Source: Spirometra erinaceieuropaei
Taxonomy: Eukaryota; Platyhelminthes; Cestoda; Diphyllobothriidea; Diphyllobothriidae
Reading direction: 5' to 3'
Assembly (NCBI GenBank): GCA_902702965.1
Contig: CACRXP010000178.1
Location: forward strand, 182,535 to 246,534
Length of the DNA: 64,000 nt
Shown: positions 12,773-24,423 of the stretch, piece after piece
Numbering within the stretch: the first letter of the stretch is position 1
Layout of the letters: each line of letters starts with the position of its first letter
The notes under the pieces: model-generated
What the model was told of the DNA's origin: nothing
What the model saw: the letters and a program-made list of their open reading frames with translations, nothing else
Database searches by the model: none
Made by a program: the position numbers and the translations under genes

Positions 12773-14571
12773 TCTTACTCAGTGGATGATTATATTCTCG
12801 CCAACAGAAACAGACAGCATGAATAAGAACGACCGTAATGTTTGGCCCCTTAACGTCACAACTTTTTGAGAATAACAGATACGACGCGTAATGTAGCACT
12901 TTAGTTAGTGATAACGAGCGGTGCAGATAAGTGACATTCATACTCACGCAATTTATAGCTTACTGGAATGTGCGGTTTATGTTTTAATAAGTGTTTTTTT
13001 AAGAACATCCTAGAAAACCCATCGATTAAAAAAAATTACTGAAGAAAACGTGCGACGCATTACGAAGGCACTGCGGATACTTAGATATCAAACATAGAAA
13101 TGCATGATCCAATGGTCAAGTATACAAAATAAGGGGTAGCTTTTGGGACGTGATGGACGCTCATAGTTAGGAGACCACTGTTAACAGTTAAAAATTATAT
13201 TTAATGACTGTGTAATTGTTGCAAATCAATATCACGCGTGTTGGGACACTGGCTTACTGATCAGCGTGTTTTAGGGCAAAGTGGGTGCTTAATCTTCTCA
13301 GGCTTCATAATTTAGTGATAAAGGTTTATTTGAAACAGAACACGAGACTGGAAATACATCGTTCGTTTTCAAGTATTCTCCTAAAGGCCTACGCGAGATA
13401 CTTAAACAGAGACGTTCCTTAGCTCCATGATATTAGCGCACATCTCTCCCAGCCAAGTCTCGCTTCTTCCATTACTAGCTAACGACCGCACTCAAGCCCA
13501 GGTATGGATCACTAATCCTCGCTTTTCGAATGCAATACACTCTCTGATGGTACTCCATGTGAGCCTAAGCAGTGACAATAAAACAACGTAAGATCATGCA
13601 TTCTGTCTATGTTTGGATTCATCCGCCATATCCCACACCCTTGTGCTAGTTTAGCGCTAGGATAGTAGAAAAGAGAGCAAATGCTAGAGCTGCAGTCTGT
13701 TGTTAATTGATCGATCACTGTCCTTGTCGTCCTTCGTTGTTTCCAAGGAGGATGATGGTCCCAGATATCCCATAGTCTTCTACTACCCCCTACCTTCAAT
13801 CAACGAATCATCCGATGTTGTGCTTTTTGAGATCGAAGATCGCCGCGTGCTAAATGGAGTGACCGCAAGACTTGCGACTTGCCCGTGAATAATTTTATAG
13901 ACAGACAGAAAGAAGAATCTACCACACACTATCTTCAACCGCTAGTGTCAAGACGACTGCAAGTGGACTCGGACGCACTGCCAGCAAAGCAGACGACCCG
14001 GTCTATAGGTGCTTCCACGCGGATAGCTCTTTCTCACTTGCATAGGACTGCCACAGAGGCCGAACAGAGTAAAGGAACCATTGCTGTAATGGAAAATATG
14101 ACGGTATTGAGAGAAACCAGATATTTGCCAGTTGGCGACGTTCCGAGTCACGGATCTCAGCGAATCAGATTTACTTTAGTGGCGAAAAGCTGATATGTCG
14201 TACAGACGCAGTTCCGAGTGTCGACCCCACTTTTCCCCTACCATGCACAATTTAGCCTTCGGAGCGTGCCAACTAGCAGGTGGTGGGAGCGACTGATGTA
14301 AGTAAGACTAGAATGTAGGCCCGTCACGACGCCCTGCAAGTACTGCAGAAGGTAGGTGTTCGCGCGCACTCTGTCAAGGAAAATGTAAAAGCTTCCTGAA
14401 AAGATGCCTTGCAAACTGATATACGCACTGCCCGATGGAGAGGACGCATGTGAAGTAAAAGCAACGTTTGCAAATAAAGAGGCAAACATATTCACTTCTT
14501 TTACTTAGCAAAGTATAAATGGAAATAAAATCCTCGATTATCACGTCGGACCAGTCTGACTAGCAATGTGA
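12773..14571. other. Gene-free stretch left of gap
   Basis: No supported gene. A 104-codon plus frame at 13879-14193 is overlapped by an antisense frame and has no recognisable domain. If gene 1 has its signal-peptide exon nearby, it could lie here or in the gap, but I could not find a hydrophobic start exon with a good donor. Confidence 0.4.
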
Positions 14572-15185
14572 NNNNNNNNNNNNNNNNNNNNNNNNNNNNN
14601 NNNNNNNNNNNNNNNNNNNNNNNNNNNNNNNNNNNNNNNNNNNNNNNNNNNNNNNNNNNNNNNNNNNNNNNNNNNNNNNNNNNNNNNNNNNNNNNNNNNN
14701 NNNNNNNNNNNNNNNNNNNNNNNNNNNNNNNNNNNNNNNNNNNNNNNNNNNNNNNNNNNNNNNNNNNNNNNNNNNNNNNNNNNNNNNNNNNNNNNNNNNN
14801 NNNNNNNNNNNNNNNNNNNNNNNNNNNNNNNNNNNNNNNNNNNNNNNNNNNNNNNNNNNNNNNNNNNNNNNNNNNNNNNNNNNNNNNNNNNNNNNNNNNN
14901 NNNNNNNNNNNNNNNNNNNNNNNNNNNNNNNNNNNNNNNNNNNNNNNNNNNNNNNNNNNNNNNNNNNNNNNNNNNNNNNNNNNNNNNNNNNNNNNNNNNN
15001 NNNNNNNNNNNNNNNNNNNNNNNNNNNNNNNNNNNNNNNNNNNNNNNNNNNNNNNNNNNNNNNNNNNNNNNNNNNNNNNNNNNNNNNNNNNNNNNNNNNN
15101 NNNNNNNNNNNNNNNNNNNNNNNNNNNNNNNNNNNNNNNNNNNNNNNNNNNNNNNNNNNNNNNNNNNNNNNNNNNNNNNNNNNNN
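14572..15185. other. Assembly gap (614 N)
   Basis: Unresolved bases that remove most of the Merlin-type transposase whose first part is visible just to the right on the minus strand. Confidence 0.99.
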
Positions 15186-15345
15186 TCTGCTCAAATAGGG
15201 CTTTCCGCCTGCTTGTATCGTACATACCTACGACCCACATCTGCCGCCGCGGTCGTCCCCTGTTATATTTGCGGCGACTTATGAGCGTCTCGTCTATCTG
15301 TACTTCCACGCCTGGTCCCCCAATTTGGGTTACGGCGGATAAATT
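15186..15345 (-). pseudogene. Merlin/IS1016-type transposase fragment
   Basis: On the minus strand the frame reads TQIGGPGVEVQIDETLISRR followed by KYNRGRPRRQMWVVGMYD. The GG..G..VqIDE(T/S) motif with the first catalytic Asp, followed by RRKYNRGR and a W-V-G motif, is the signature of the DDE transposase of Merlin elements (ISXO2-like domain), which cut and paste their own element. The remaining catalytic core, with the second Asp and the last acidic residue, would fall in the gap at 14572-15185. Upstream, in the region above 15345, I did not find a matching N-terminal zinc-binding part. Whether the copy is intact cannot be judged. Confidence 0.8.
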
Positions 15346-16745
15346 TAAACTTAAAAGGGTTACGTAGGCCTACAAACTGCTCTCATCATGGATACTTACA
15401 AATCCCGTAAAACAGCGACCGCCAAGTTCGGGAGTTTGCCGACATGCTGTAGGTTGGTGCGGTGGTGTTGGAGTACGTCCAGGTATCCTAAACATTGTTC
15501 GCGTTATGCGTATTAAACGGTGCATGCCGTGGAGATCACCGATATAACAAATAGGGAGGGGTTGAGGAGGGGGTCAGTAAGGGGCTGTGAAGTGACGCAA
15601 TTGTCATAAGCGGTTTATTCAAATACTCCTACCCAACCGCAGTACACCGCTGTCCCCTCACGTCCCCCTTACGCATCGTCCGTTTCCCGTCCATCTAATG
15701 CACACCACTTTCAAGTGCGGCGCCAACGATCCCATTGGTTAGCCGCTTGGCGGTTCAGGTTTACTCGCCCCGGCCGCCAATCACATCACGCCCCCGGCCA
15801 GCCCTCCTTCGATTGGTCATTGCCTACGGTTTTCCCTATTTGCGCGCCATCCTGCGGTATTTTTGACTTCATTAAAACAAATATTTATTTTTCTGCCATT
15901 TTCAACATTTTTCGGCATCCAGCTGTCAATCCAGTGCCCTTTGCCGTTTACCCCGCCCGTTCTTCCCCTCAAAACCGCCATCCCGTTGTACCCGACCCAC
16001 CTAGAGAAGATTTCTCACTGTGGCCGCCTGTTGGGCTTCATTACCTGCCATAACGAACGTTGTAAATATGTTATTCGTCGGCAACCTATTAATGCCGTTA
16101 ACGGACGGTATCTCCGCAGTTAAATACCGTTACTGGGATTTACAAGGTTCGACTGTATTGCCCATGTGACTGGGCATCAAACGCAGTAACCCTTTCACTA
16201 TTCGATACAGATACAGGCGTTTTCAGATTTGGTGCCGTGGAATTTCTAGATAAAGATAGTTGATAGATTGCACACGACAGTTAAAGTCCCCATAAGTTTC
16301 TATTGTTAGTACTCAAGTGGCAATTTCCTACCCTCCACGACCTCGAGTACAAATGCAGCACTATGATTAAGTTTTAACCCAGCAGATGCTTCTACATGGT
16401 GACTTAAGATATTTCTGGTAACTGTTAACAGACCTTTAGCTAAGTAGACAACGCTCAATCACCTGGTTGACAACGAATGTGACAGAGCGCGTATGACCAA
16501 TGAAGATGATATTTCATGTGAATTTTTGAGATACAAATTTCATGTGTACCTGCAGCACTGACACACATGAACTTCTTTAAAATAGTAGTGTCAGCTTCGA
16601 TTCTCATGGACGCCGAAAGGAGTCAAGAAATATCCTGTTGTCAGCCCTCTAACGTGCAATCATATACTGTCAGTAATATGAAAATAAGCATTAACTCGAA
16701 TGCTTTGAGAGAAGTCATGCGATACAATAATCTTACTGCCCCTAG
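15346..16745. other. Stretch upstream of first visible exon of gene 1
   Basis: A GC-richer segment (about 15600-16100) contains several CCAAT-box-like motifs in both orientations (attggtta 15735, ccaatcaca 15777, gattggtca 15811). It may belong to the Merlin element or to an unrelated repeat. A plus frame at 16567-16866 reads across the acceptor of the first FnIII exon in another frame and is not credited. Confidence 0.35.
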
Positions 16746-17057
16746 CCACAGAACAGCCGATCGTCAAGAGCGCTACTGCAGTTGGACCAGACTCTGTGTT
16801 TATGGAGTGGTGGAAGGTAAACAACGTGTACGGCATTCTCGGTCATTACCGCATCAATTGCAGTGAGGATGGTCAAAAGGACAATGTGAAATCGGTTCAA
16901 GTATCCAATGACACGCTCAGCGCTAAACTGTCTGGGTTGGTTCCAAACACAAGGTACAAATGCACCGTGGAGGCCTTTGTTCTGCCAAATGAGCAGAATC
17001 TGGGTGGTGGATACAGTCAGCCGTCCTTCGAACGATCCCCAAAGACATGGCCCGATG
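16746..17057 (+). CDS. Gene 1 exon: fibronectin type III module 1
   Basis: 312 bases, phase 1 to phase 1, acceptor ttactgcccctag, donor G|gtatgt. It encodes TEQPIVKSATAVGPDSVFME, then a WW, GHYRINCSED, and the typical FnIII core LSGLVPNTRYKCTVEAF (the L..L.P.t.Y...V.A pattern of strands E-F), closing with LGGGYSQPS. FnIII modules are extracellular beta sandwiches used for adhesion or binding. Two Cys residues (in RINCSE and YKCTVE) could pair. The start is chosen at the AG that puts the module in frame with the next exon. An upstream exon must exist. Confidence 0.88.
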
Positions 17058-17149
17058 GTATGTTGCACACAACTGCGCATACAGTCAGCCTACACTTATT
17101 TCATTAAGTAATGCCTGTTTTGCACCGTTCTTCACATAAGCTCCCACAG

Positions 17150-17443
17150 AACCGACCGAGATAGCCGTGACTGCCGTCAGCTCGACCGCCGTGAAGATCA
17201 ACTGGAAGGCCCCTCTCACTCCAAATGGGGATATAAGCAAGTATCGGGTGTTGGTTTATGAGGGCTCGCAAAATCTTTTTTACGAAACCGGGCCTGGCGC
17301 CCTCAGTTATGTTCTTAACGGACTTCAGCCGTACACAACCGCTGCCTTGGCAGTTCAGGCGTACACGAATCCGAACAGCGATGGCTTGGGCGGTGGTTTC
17401 GGAAAGATCAGCCCGTTGGTGTCAGTAACTACAAAGGAAGCTG
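17150..17443 (+). CDS. Gene 1 exon: fibronectin type III module 2
   Basis: 294 bases, phase 1 to phase 1, acceptor ataagctcccacag, donor G|gtgaga. The protein starts EPTEIAVTAVSSTAVKINWK and carries the strand-B Trp (INWKAPLTPNG), DISKYRVLVYEG (strand C, the I..Y.V pattern) and LNGLQPYTTAALAVQAYTN (strands E-F). It ends GLGGGFGKISPLVSVTTKEA. This is the most canonical FnIII module in the window. The closing LGGGF..S motif matches LGGGYSQPS in module 1, so the two probably arose by exon duplication. Confidence 0.92.
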
Positions 17444-18556
17444 GTGAGATAATTTGGTTCCGATGTTTTGCCAAAGTATGGCTTTGATCTACCCGCATTA
17501 ACTAGAAGCAAAGTATTAGCATTGTCTAGTTGCTGACTTATGAAATACTTAGTATTCGTACAGTATCATAAGTAAGGGGACAAAAGATGGCCGGCAGAAG
17601 AAAAAATTGCTATCCCGTTCCGAATTTACGCCTAAACGCACATTTATATACGTTAACTGATGAAGACGGCATTTCTTAAATATTAATCAAACGCATTACT
17701 AAAACAGACGATCTGCCGCATCTTGATTCGGAGCAAAAATGTTCGTTTTGTCTATGTGCCACCTTAAAAAACAATTTCGTGTGCAAACATAAGTGCAGAT
17801 AATTTGACATTTATTTGGTCCCGTGAATTCCATACCATACTGTGCAACATTAGGATGCATTTGCGGAGACTTTGTTTGTGTACACTCCAAAAAAAGCCAA
17901 GAAAAGACGGTTGGTTAGGAGCGATGGCATGTACCAGGCAACTGTGACGTGTTTCATTCGTCCTATAATAGAGAATGCTCTTATATTGAGTTAAAGTTAC
18001 CTTATTGTTGGTTTCACTGAAACCCTCCACACTATAATAGACAAAGGTTTTGTAAAACTTTATTGTTTAAAGTGCTCCAGCTCAAATATGCCGCGTAATC
18101 TTAGCATTCTATTCAAATGTTAATGCATCGATCGTTATTAGGTTTAAGAGCAAAATTTCGATCTTATTATTAGTTACGACATTCGATCCTAAAATCGACA
18201 CTATGTAAAGATTAAGTGTAAACAGTATTCGCGTTTGGGTGATGTGGCTGAACTGGTTTTCCCGGCACTTCCCTTGTCTTAATACAAAAAGAAATAATAA
18301 GTTTAAATTCTGACACCCTTTTTAATGTACGAAAAATCTAATTTTTTGTCGAAACGAAACCGACGTTGATCCTGAAATCAGTATGTGCCTGCGTCGTGCG
18401 TTCTTTTATTTTTCCAGGTAACTGTCAGACAGATTGTCATAAACATGGCTTTGAAAGCTACCAGATAAATCCGGTCGACATCTTCGTTATATCATGCCTC
18501 CTGTCCCCCAACCAAACATATATTCAACCTCCCATGTTTTCTTACCTGTCCTGCAG
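17444..18556 (+). other. Gene 1 intron
   Basis: 1.1 kb. No repeat or embedded gene recognised. An antisense frame at 17764-18030 has no recognisable content. Confidence 0.6.
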
Positions 18557-18844
18557 CTCCAGGTCCCGTTCAGCTTCTCAGCTGCATTCACATGCCACCT
18601 GGATCGCCCAGACTTGCCTGTTCCTGGAGCTCTCCCATCGTGCATAACGGCGTTGTTCGAAAATATGCCATTCAACTGATGGACATGACTTCGCACTGTG
18701 TAGTCAGTGACAAGGTGATTGAGGACACCTACGTCACATTCAAGGAGGCATTCGACTTCACTCACGTTTACCAGGTCTCCGTCGCTGCAGTTACAGTTCT
18801 AGAGGGCGAGAAAACTAATGTCACCGTTCAACTTCGGACCTCAA
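18557..18844 (+). CDS. Gene 1 exon: fibronectin type III-like module 3
   Basis: 288 bases, phase 1 to phase 1, acceptor cttacctgtcctgcag, donor A|gtaagt. The protein begins APGPVQLLSCIHMPPGSPRL and has the strand-B Trp (LACSWSSPIVHNGVV), RKYAIQLMDM (strand C), and a diverged E-F part FDFTHVYQVSVAAVTVLEGE in place of the usual L.P.t.Y motif. Cys residues occur at SCIH, LACSW and SHCVV. Length and phase match modules 1 and 2, so an FnIII fold is likely although the sequence is less typical. The last codon is split and completes as Asn with the linker exon. Confidence 0.8.
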
Positions 18845-19612
18845 GTAAGTCAGTGTGTGCCAAATCTCAAGGCTTAATCCTCGATGCATTGGTTCAAATA
18901 ATGGAACTTTTCTTAGGGGTTTGAGGGCATGTATACTGCTATCGCAATTTAACTTTCCTTTGTGAAAGGAAGAAGGTGGAGGCACAAGCTTTAATAAGAG
19001 GTTTAGATTGGTCCGGATATTTGATTTCTGAATGCATTAAGGCAAAAATTCTATGCAAATGCGATATTGCCATTATCTCCTTTCCAGTATGGTCTATAAT
19101 GCAACCATTTCTTTTTTACTTACGACCTTGCGTAATAGTTGGGGACGGTTGTACTCTTATTCACGTTCAATCTCGCCTAAATAATAATAAATGAATTCGA
19201 GATAATAAAAATGAATTTAAAAGGTAATTAAATGAATTTGAGGTTATTGAAATTAAGGCAACCTAAATAAAATCTTTTAGAATTAGAAATTACCTCGAGG
19301 CCGGAGTAACTTTAACCATGCATGAGGACCGGCCTGATCAAATGCAGCTTACCCCAGCACACGATGTTTCAAGACACACCGGCTTTCCTTGTTATGAATG
19401 TTTTAGGGGATCCTTGCAGGCATTCCCGGAAGGCATAGGAGACTGAAAATGACCGTTTGCAGCTGGAAGGTCCAAATCGATGCAACTGTACTGCACGATA
19501 TTCTGTCATCTGTGGACAGGTATCATGGCCTAGTACTTACAAGGTCTGCTGCAGCATGTTAGAATACTCTCTATTTTTCAGAGCATAAAAAGCGCCATCT
19601 AAGATCTAATAT

Positions 19613-19905
19613 CATTTACTCCACCCAGAATGGAGTCGCACTGGCAAAAAATGGGGCGCTCAAGTTTGACCAAATTCGCCTTAATCCGCCGTTTATTTTC
19701 TCGAATCGCGAAACGACGACTCAAGTTCCTGTTGTTCAAACAGGCTGAAAAATAGTGCAAGATTTTAGCATAACTAAATGCTGCAAATGACAATAGTTTA
19801 TTTTTAAGTTTAGCACAATTTACTCCGCCTCTCATGGAGTTGGGCTGGACCAAAATACAAGGATCTGTCCAATTTTTCGACCTTAATTCTGAAAAATCCA
19901 TCATA
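19613..19905. repeat. Diverged tandem duplication, unit about 205 bp
   Basis: tttactccacccagaatgga (from about 19615) recurs as tttactccgcctctcatgga (from about 19822), and ttcgccttaat recurs as ttcgaccttaat with nearly the same offset. Confidence 0.55.
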
Positions 19906-20264
19906 ATTTATATTCGGCGGCTTGAGTAGGGATTTAGGATGTACTTTTCCTCTAACTTACGAAGTTGATACAAGCCTAAGAGTACTAGAGCATTATTAGG
20001 CGATGATAATATGCATGTGCAATGTTGGGTTCTGACGCTTTATAGTTTCCGTGCTTTCGAAGTGATGGTGCAACCAGCCTGAAGAAAGTCACGAATATAT
20101 CTGGGATTTTTCAACGAGCCTTTTTGCGTTTTATTCGCTTATGGCCTTGTGGCAACGTTCACCGATTAGTTCGCAGGACAATCTCACCCCGTTGAACCTT
20201 GGGTTTTTGACTCACAGATCTTCTAGGTAGGTTCGTCGCGATCGCTATCATGGCAGGTAGAAGA

Positions 20265-20395
20265 GCTGGATAGCCATTTCCGGCTTACTGGATAAGGTCA
20301 TTCAGCCATGTTTGTATGACCCAAGATTCGAACCCGGATTCTTAACAGATTGAAGGTTTTCATGTCCAGCATTCTAGTAATGAGTCACGAACCCT
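20265..20395 (-). mobile_element. tRNA-derived SINE (minus)
   Basis: On the minus strand it reads ggttcgtgactcattactag, then a polymerase III B box (ggttcgaatct) and a body with gctgaatgacc and cagtaagccggaaatggc, as in the other SINEs. The tail is lost. Confidence 0.65.
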
Positions 20396-21314
20396 TTTTG
20401 TTGTCGGTTGCAACCGAGAATATTAGCTAGGGATATGACAGTGAGTTATACATACTTGCAACATTCCAGATGCCTCGGTCGATGCAGGAGGAAAGTTAGA
20501 GTGGTCTGGCTATTACGTGTATCCTTATTTGGTTGTTGTGCGAATTCCGACTTAATATAAAAATAGTAGTTTATTAAATGCAAGACTTAAACGTAAGCAC
20601 CCAGGTAATGAGGTTTTATTGTTGGACGCGAAATATAAAAGTATTAATATATATTAAAGCTAGGTGTGAAAGAAGGGCGGCTTGTCTAGGAATCGAAGCC
20701 GTAGGATTTGCGTCACCAAGTTTTGATTGGCAACTTACGGGGGGCTCCTAAGAGGTCATGTCGTGACTGCTTAACTTCGAAAACCCCCACTGATTTATAA
20801 GATTATGGACTTCTTACACATAGTGCAGGTTACGGGCCGTACTCATTCTTTTGTGTCTTAAAGCTTGGCAACGATATGTTTAAGGACACCACTTGAGTGT
20901 CAGTAAAGTGTGTATTATGCCGTATGGGGTTTTATCGTAGTATTCATTTGCGAGCCGCAGCCCAAGTTGTACCGCCGGCAACAAATACTGCCGGTGGCCT
21001 AAAATAATTGCTTCAACTCTGTTATTTTTTAGAATTTGTCTAGTTTTCAAACACCGCGCTCGTTTTCGTTTCTGGGCGAAACCATAGGACAGGACTTTCG
21101 CCAGAAATCCAGACAGTTTCTGTATTTTCTTGTATTTTATCATTTTACTCTCTGGCGTGCTGCCCCACCCAGAAAACCCCGTCGTCACCTTTCCCGTATG
21201 AATCTACCCAAGATCTACTAACATTTATTCGGGATCTTTTACCCTACCGCTGCAATCTCAATCCAGAACCCTACCAGGAAGTTGCATAGCAAGTAGTAGC
21301 ATATGCAAATATGG

Positions 21315-21465
21315 GCTACCGACAAAGACAAGGAAGCTAACTATTATCATTTCTGATTTATCAGTCCTGCCATGGAAAACCTGAGACTCGAACTTGGGAT
21401 CTTCAACCATTAGAGGACAACTGATTCGTCGGTCTGCCAGTGAGCCACGGTTCTGTTGCGCTGTT
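21315..21465 (-). mobile_element. tRNA-derived SINE (minus)
   Basis: On the minus strand: accgtggctcactggcagac (A-box-like), a B-box-like agttcgagtct, and the shared tail ccttgtctttgtcggtagcc. Confidence 0.75.
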
Positions 21466-22109
21466 GTTTGAATTGGGGTAGACTACCTAAGAAAAATGGA
21501 AGCCCACCGGTCAGCTTATGGCATGTTTCACCAAGTTCATTCTTAAATGCGGACGGAGTCGTTGCATGGGGGCCAGAAAATAACCATCCTAGGAAGTCGT
21601 ACACAGAGGCATAGAGAACCACGAATGACATCGTCCATTCGCAAGTGTCGTCAGCTCTTTGGAATCTCATTCATTCTCTCAAATCGTAAAATTAGACACC
21701 GCTTTTGTTGTTGAGCTCGGCTAACATGTTTTGAATTTTCGACTTCTCAGTAAGTAATGAATTTCAGATAGTTTAGTAGAAAGAAACTTCGAAGTAAACG
21801 GTTATTTGTTGAACATGACGGCTAATTCTCGGTTACTTGCTTACCGAATGTTTTAATTAAAGGCGGAACTGTGTTAAGCGGGCTTAGGTGAACTTGGTAA
21901 GTCGGGCTGCGCTTGTATGCGCAATCAACGATACTGGGTTTGTTGGAAAGGCGCATAGTAATCGGGTAGCAGGGTATGCTCCTTCTTTTTATTTTGGGAC
22001 TTGATCAGGCAGCCGCAGATCAACAAGTCATATACGTGGCAGGAGACGAATGTAGCCAATAACCCGGCCGGTGGGCGTTTTTACAGCAACTTCATATCCT
22101 CGTTTGCAG

Positions 22110-22285
22110 CTGACAAGAGATATAAGGCATGTGGCTCAATGATACAGTGTCCAACTCAATGACCAAATGTCTCGGGTTCGAATCCCAGGTGCCAAAACTT
22201 TGGGTTGGTTATGGCTGAGTGACGACGGTCAATAAGCTGGAAACTGTCATTTCAGTCTCCCTTGTCTTTCTTGGCAGTCTCCTTC
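22110..22285 (+). mobile_element. tRNA-derived SINE (plus)
   Basis: It has an exact polymerase III B box (ggttcgaatcc at 22175-22185), a body with ggttatggctgagtgacgac and a tail cagtctcccttgtctttctt. It ends about 230 bp upstream of the gene 1 linker exon. Confidence 0.8.
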
Positions 22286-22518
22286 TGCAGGTTCTGATTT
22301 TATTGGTTTTGCCACCATCATGACCAAATCTCGAGCCCAAAGTTCAGCACACATAATATGGTTGTATAAATGGAGTTGGGCCTTTAGCATAAATCGTATG
22401 CCTTGGGTCGAATCGGAACTGACGTTTGCAAAGGTATGGTCAATGCAGAAAACATATTCGTCATTTTTCACATTCTAAAACATAACCTAACCAGCTATCT
22501 ACCGTTGTCTTTATTTAG

Positions 22519-22716
22519 ATTCAAATAAATCCCTAGCTGGCCTCGGCGCCACTGAGGAAACAATAGTAGGAGCAAAGGCCACCGATCCAAATTACATAAT
22601 TGACGAGGAGGGTCCCGCCGGATCACACGGAAATATAACAGATACAAACCTCTCTGGTTCCCTTGACGAGTTAAGTGGAACCAGTACTGCAGTCCCAATC
22701 GAATCAAATGAAGAAG
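22519..22716 (+). CDS. Gene 1 exon: Ser/Thr/Asn-rich linker (stalk)
   Basis: 198 bases, phase 1 to phase 1, acceptor ttgtctttatttag, donor G|gtatga. The protein begins NSNKSLAGLGATEETIVGAK and ends STAVPIESNEEG. It contains NKS, NIT and NLS N-glycosylation sequons and is acidic and low in hydrophobics, as expected for an extracellular stalk between the FnIII modules and the membrane. The gene 2 exon at 44928-45125 is also exactly 198 bases, has the same phases, and ends in the similar APLESNENG. This conservation is the main support that both are real exons. Confidence 0.8.
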
Positions 22717-23358
22717 GTATGACCGTTTTTAGGCAACTGCCCTGCAACCCACAATACATGGATCTAGCACATCAGATTAGGCTCTGAGTTCACTGAAGTT
22801 CAAAGGGGATATTAGGCATCCCCTTATGAGTACACGTAAAAGAAAAATATCCGAGGTATGTTATTTGAATTTCTCTGCTTCGCTCTACGAAGACAGACAA
22901 AGCAGAGGAAACAACTCGTTAAAACATGACTGCAATCGTATTCATTCGTTTCGGGCAAACTTTTTGTTTTCATGCTACCGTCCACCAATATTACAAAGTA
23001 ATATTCTACGGATCAGTAGGGTGTGTATCCGAGTAAAATTTTTAAAAAACTTCCATCTGGAGGCAAAAACATCCTAATGATGTACTATCAATCAAACAAC
23101 TAGAAGAGTTGGACAACCAAATGACCATCTACTTAATCGTTTGTTTCTCTCAGCTGAATTGAAATGACTTCTAACCATTGAGTTTGTTTTGAGAGCAGGA
23201 CATGTTTATGTCTCTTTTTGATGATAGACAGTGAAATGATTTTAAAATTCAATTGCTTCAGAACTGGGATTTTTTACGCCAAGGCCTGCACTTACCGAAA
23301 ATTACTGCGTTGAACGAGCTTTTCGCAACCCGCTCTAGCCCTTGGCTTTTACTTGTAG
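22717..23358 (+). other. Gene 1 intron
   Basis: 0.64 kb, nothing recognised inside. Confidence 0.6.
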
Positions 23359-23566
23359 AAACCACTCGAGAGGAGACTTCCTCATCGGTAGCAATCGTCA
23401 TCGCAGTCACTGGCATAATTTCTCTACTTGCACTGTCGACTGCCCTCTACATCATTGATGTTCGTTCGGCTATGCCGCATATTCCCTTTTTCTTTGGCTT
23501 AAATGGGAGAAAGGTTCAATCGGATTATAATATTAACGGTCCCCTGGAGGTGAAATCAAATCGCAG
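23359..23566 (+). CDS. Gene 1 exon: transmembrane exon a
   Basis: 208 bases, phase 1 to phase 2, acceptor cttttacttgtag, donor AG|gtatcc. The protein is ETTREETSSSVAIVIAVTGI, continuing ISLLALSTALYIIDV as one clear membrane span of about 23 residues. A tail with GRKVQSDYNINGPLEVKSNR follows. Gene 2 has the same kind of exon at 48046-48238, with the same unusual 1-to-2 phase and a related tail (GKGVRTNHTFSGYLEP). The span also resembles that of exon b (24752), so a and b are probably duplicates used as alternative anchors. Confidence 0.82.
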
Positions 23567-23635
23567 GTATCCGCCGCTTGTACAGACGTTATGCTCCAAT
23601 TTCTCTCCTTACAACTATGTCTGATTTCCTTTTAG

Positions 23636-23712
23636 TGATTCAAATCGCGTATACACAAAGCTGGAATATGTGGGGACAAAATTCACGGAACTTCAAACAC
23701 AATCAAGCGCTG
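23636..23712 (+). CDS. Gene 1 exon: cytoplasmic tail following TM exon a
   Basis: 77 bases, phase 2 to phase 1, acceptor tctgatttccttttag, donor G|gtaaga. It encodes SDSNRVYTKLEYVGTKFTEL then QTQSSA. The homologous segment in gene 2 (48363-48417) supports it. If the donor is not used, the frame runs on and stops within about 50 bases. Splicing on to TM exon b is possible in phase but would put the arginine cluster of exon b outside the cell, which is less likely than alternative use. Confidence 0.65.
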
Positions 23713-24423
23713 GTAAGAATGAACCTCATATTCCAATTTTATCTGCCTTTAAAACCCAGATAATATAGCGCGAATTACGAAGCTCTAAGCGAACAAGTCA
23801 TCTACGATATATAGTTAGTACAATATAGGTATATATATACGATATATAGTAGGTAAGATAGTCGAATTTACTTATCGAAGTTAGACTACTGAAATTCTCA
23901 CACTTCGCCTTCATGAAAACAAGCGAGAGAAAGGTCGGTATTTGAAAGACAAATGTCGATGAGCATCCTTATTCGTCTTAGACAGGGAACACAATTCATT
24001 TTCTTACATTCTTACGAAAGTCCGCCGAAGAAATTGTGTGGGCGGAAAGTCGGACGCGCTACCTCTATAAAAATGATACTCGCAGGTAAAATGCAATATT
24101 GTCAAGAAATGGTTCAAGTCGAAATTGGTTTGGAGTACAAATTACTCAAGACTTATTTCGCGGAACTCGCAAGCATATTGTCGCAATTTTTTGTCAGTTC
24201 CCACCAACAAAACTACTTTAAAAAAATAGTACTATCGCGGTGACCGTGGTAGTAAGCCCAACAGCATAACGGCTTTGTGGGTTCTACGGACTATGATAAA
24301 GACAAAACCGAAATGAATTTCGACCAACAAGATTGGGCACACGGCATATTCCCAAGACTCCCTCAATTTAAATCCCACTGTTCTGTAATTAATGACAAAA
24401 AATTAAGCTACTAATAATTGCCA
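23713..24423 (+). other. Gene 1 intron (left part)
   Basis: Contains a short AT/TA-rich run around 23810-23855. A plus frame at 23953-24243 has no recognisable motif. Confidence 0.5.

Larger units (their letters stand above)
18845..22518 (+). other. Gene 1 intron with SINEs
   Basis: 3.7 kb intron. It holds a diverged tandem duplication (19613-19905), two minus-strand SINEs (about 20265-20395 and 21315-21465) and one plus-strand SINE (22110-22285), annotated separately. Frames at 19599-19904 and 20880-21221 have no recognisable domain. Confidence 0.6.

Noticed and set aside
13879..14193. 104-codon plus frame as a possible 5' exon of gene 1
   Set aside because: No signal peptide, no phase-1 donor and no FnIII pattern.
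14541..15284. Long frames through the second gap
   Set aside because: Gap artefacts, apart from the Merlin fragment at its right edge.
16567..16866. 99-codon plus frame at the start of gene 1
   Set aside because: It crosses the acceptor at 16745 and reads the FnIII exon in the wrong frame.
22128..22200. A functional tRNA gene
   Set aside because: The A and B boxes belong to a SINE with the shared body and tail; no complete cloverleaf can be drawn.
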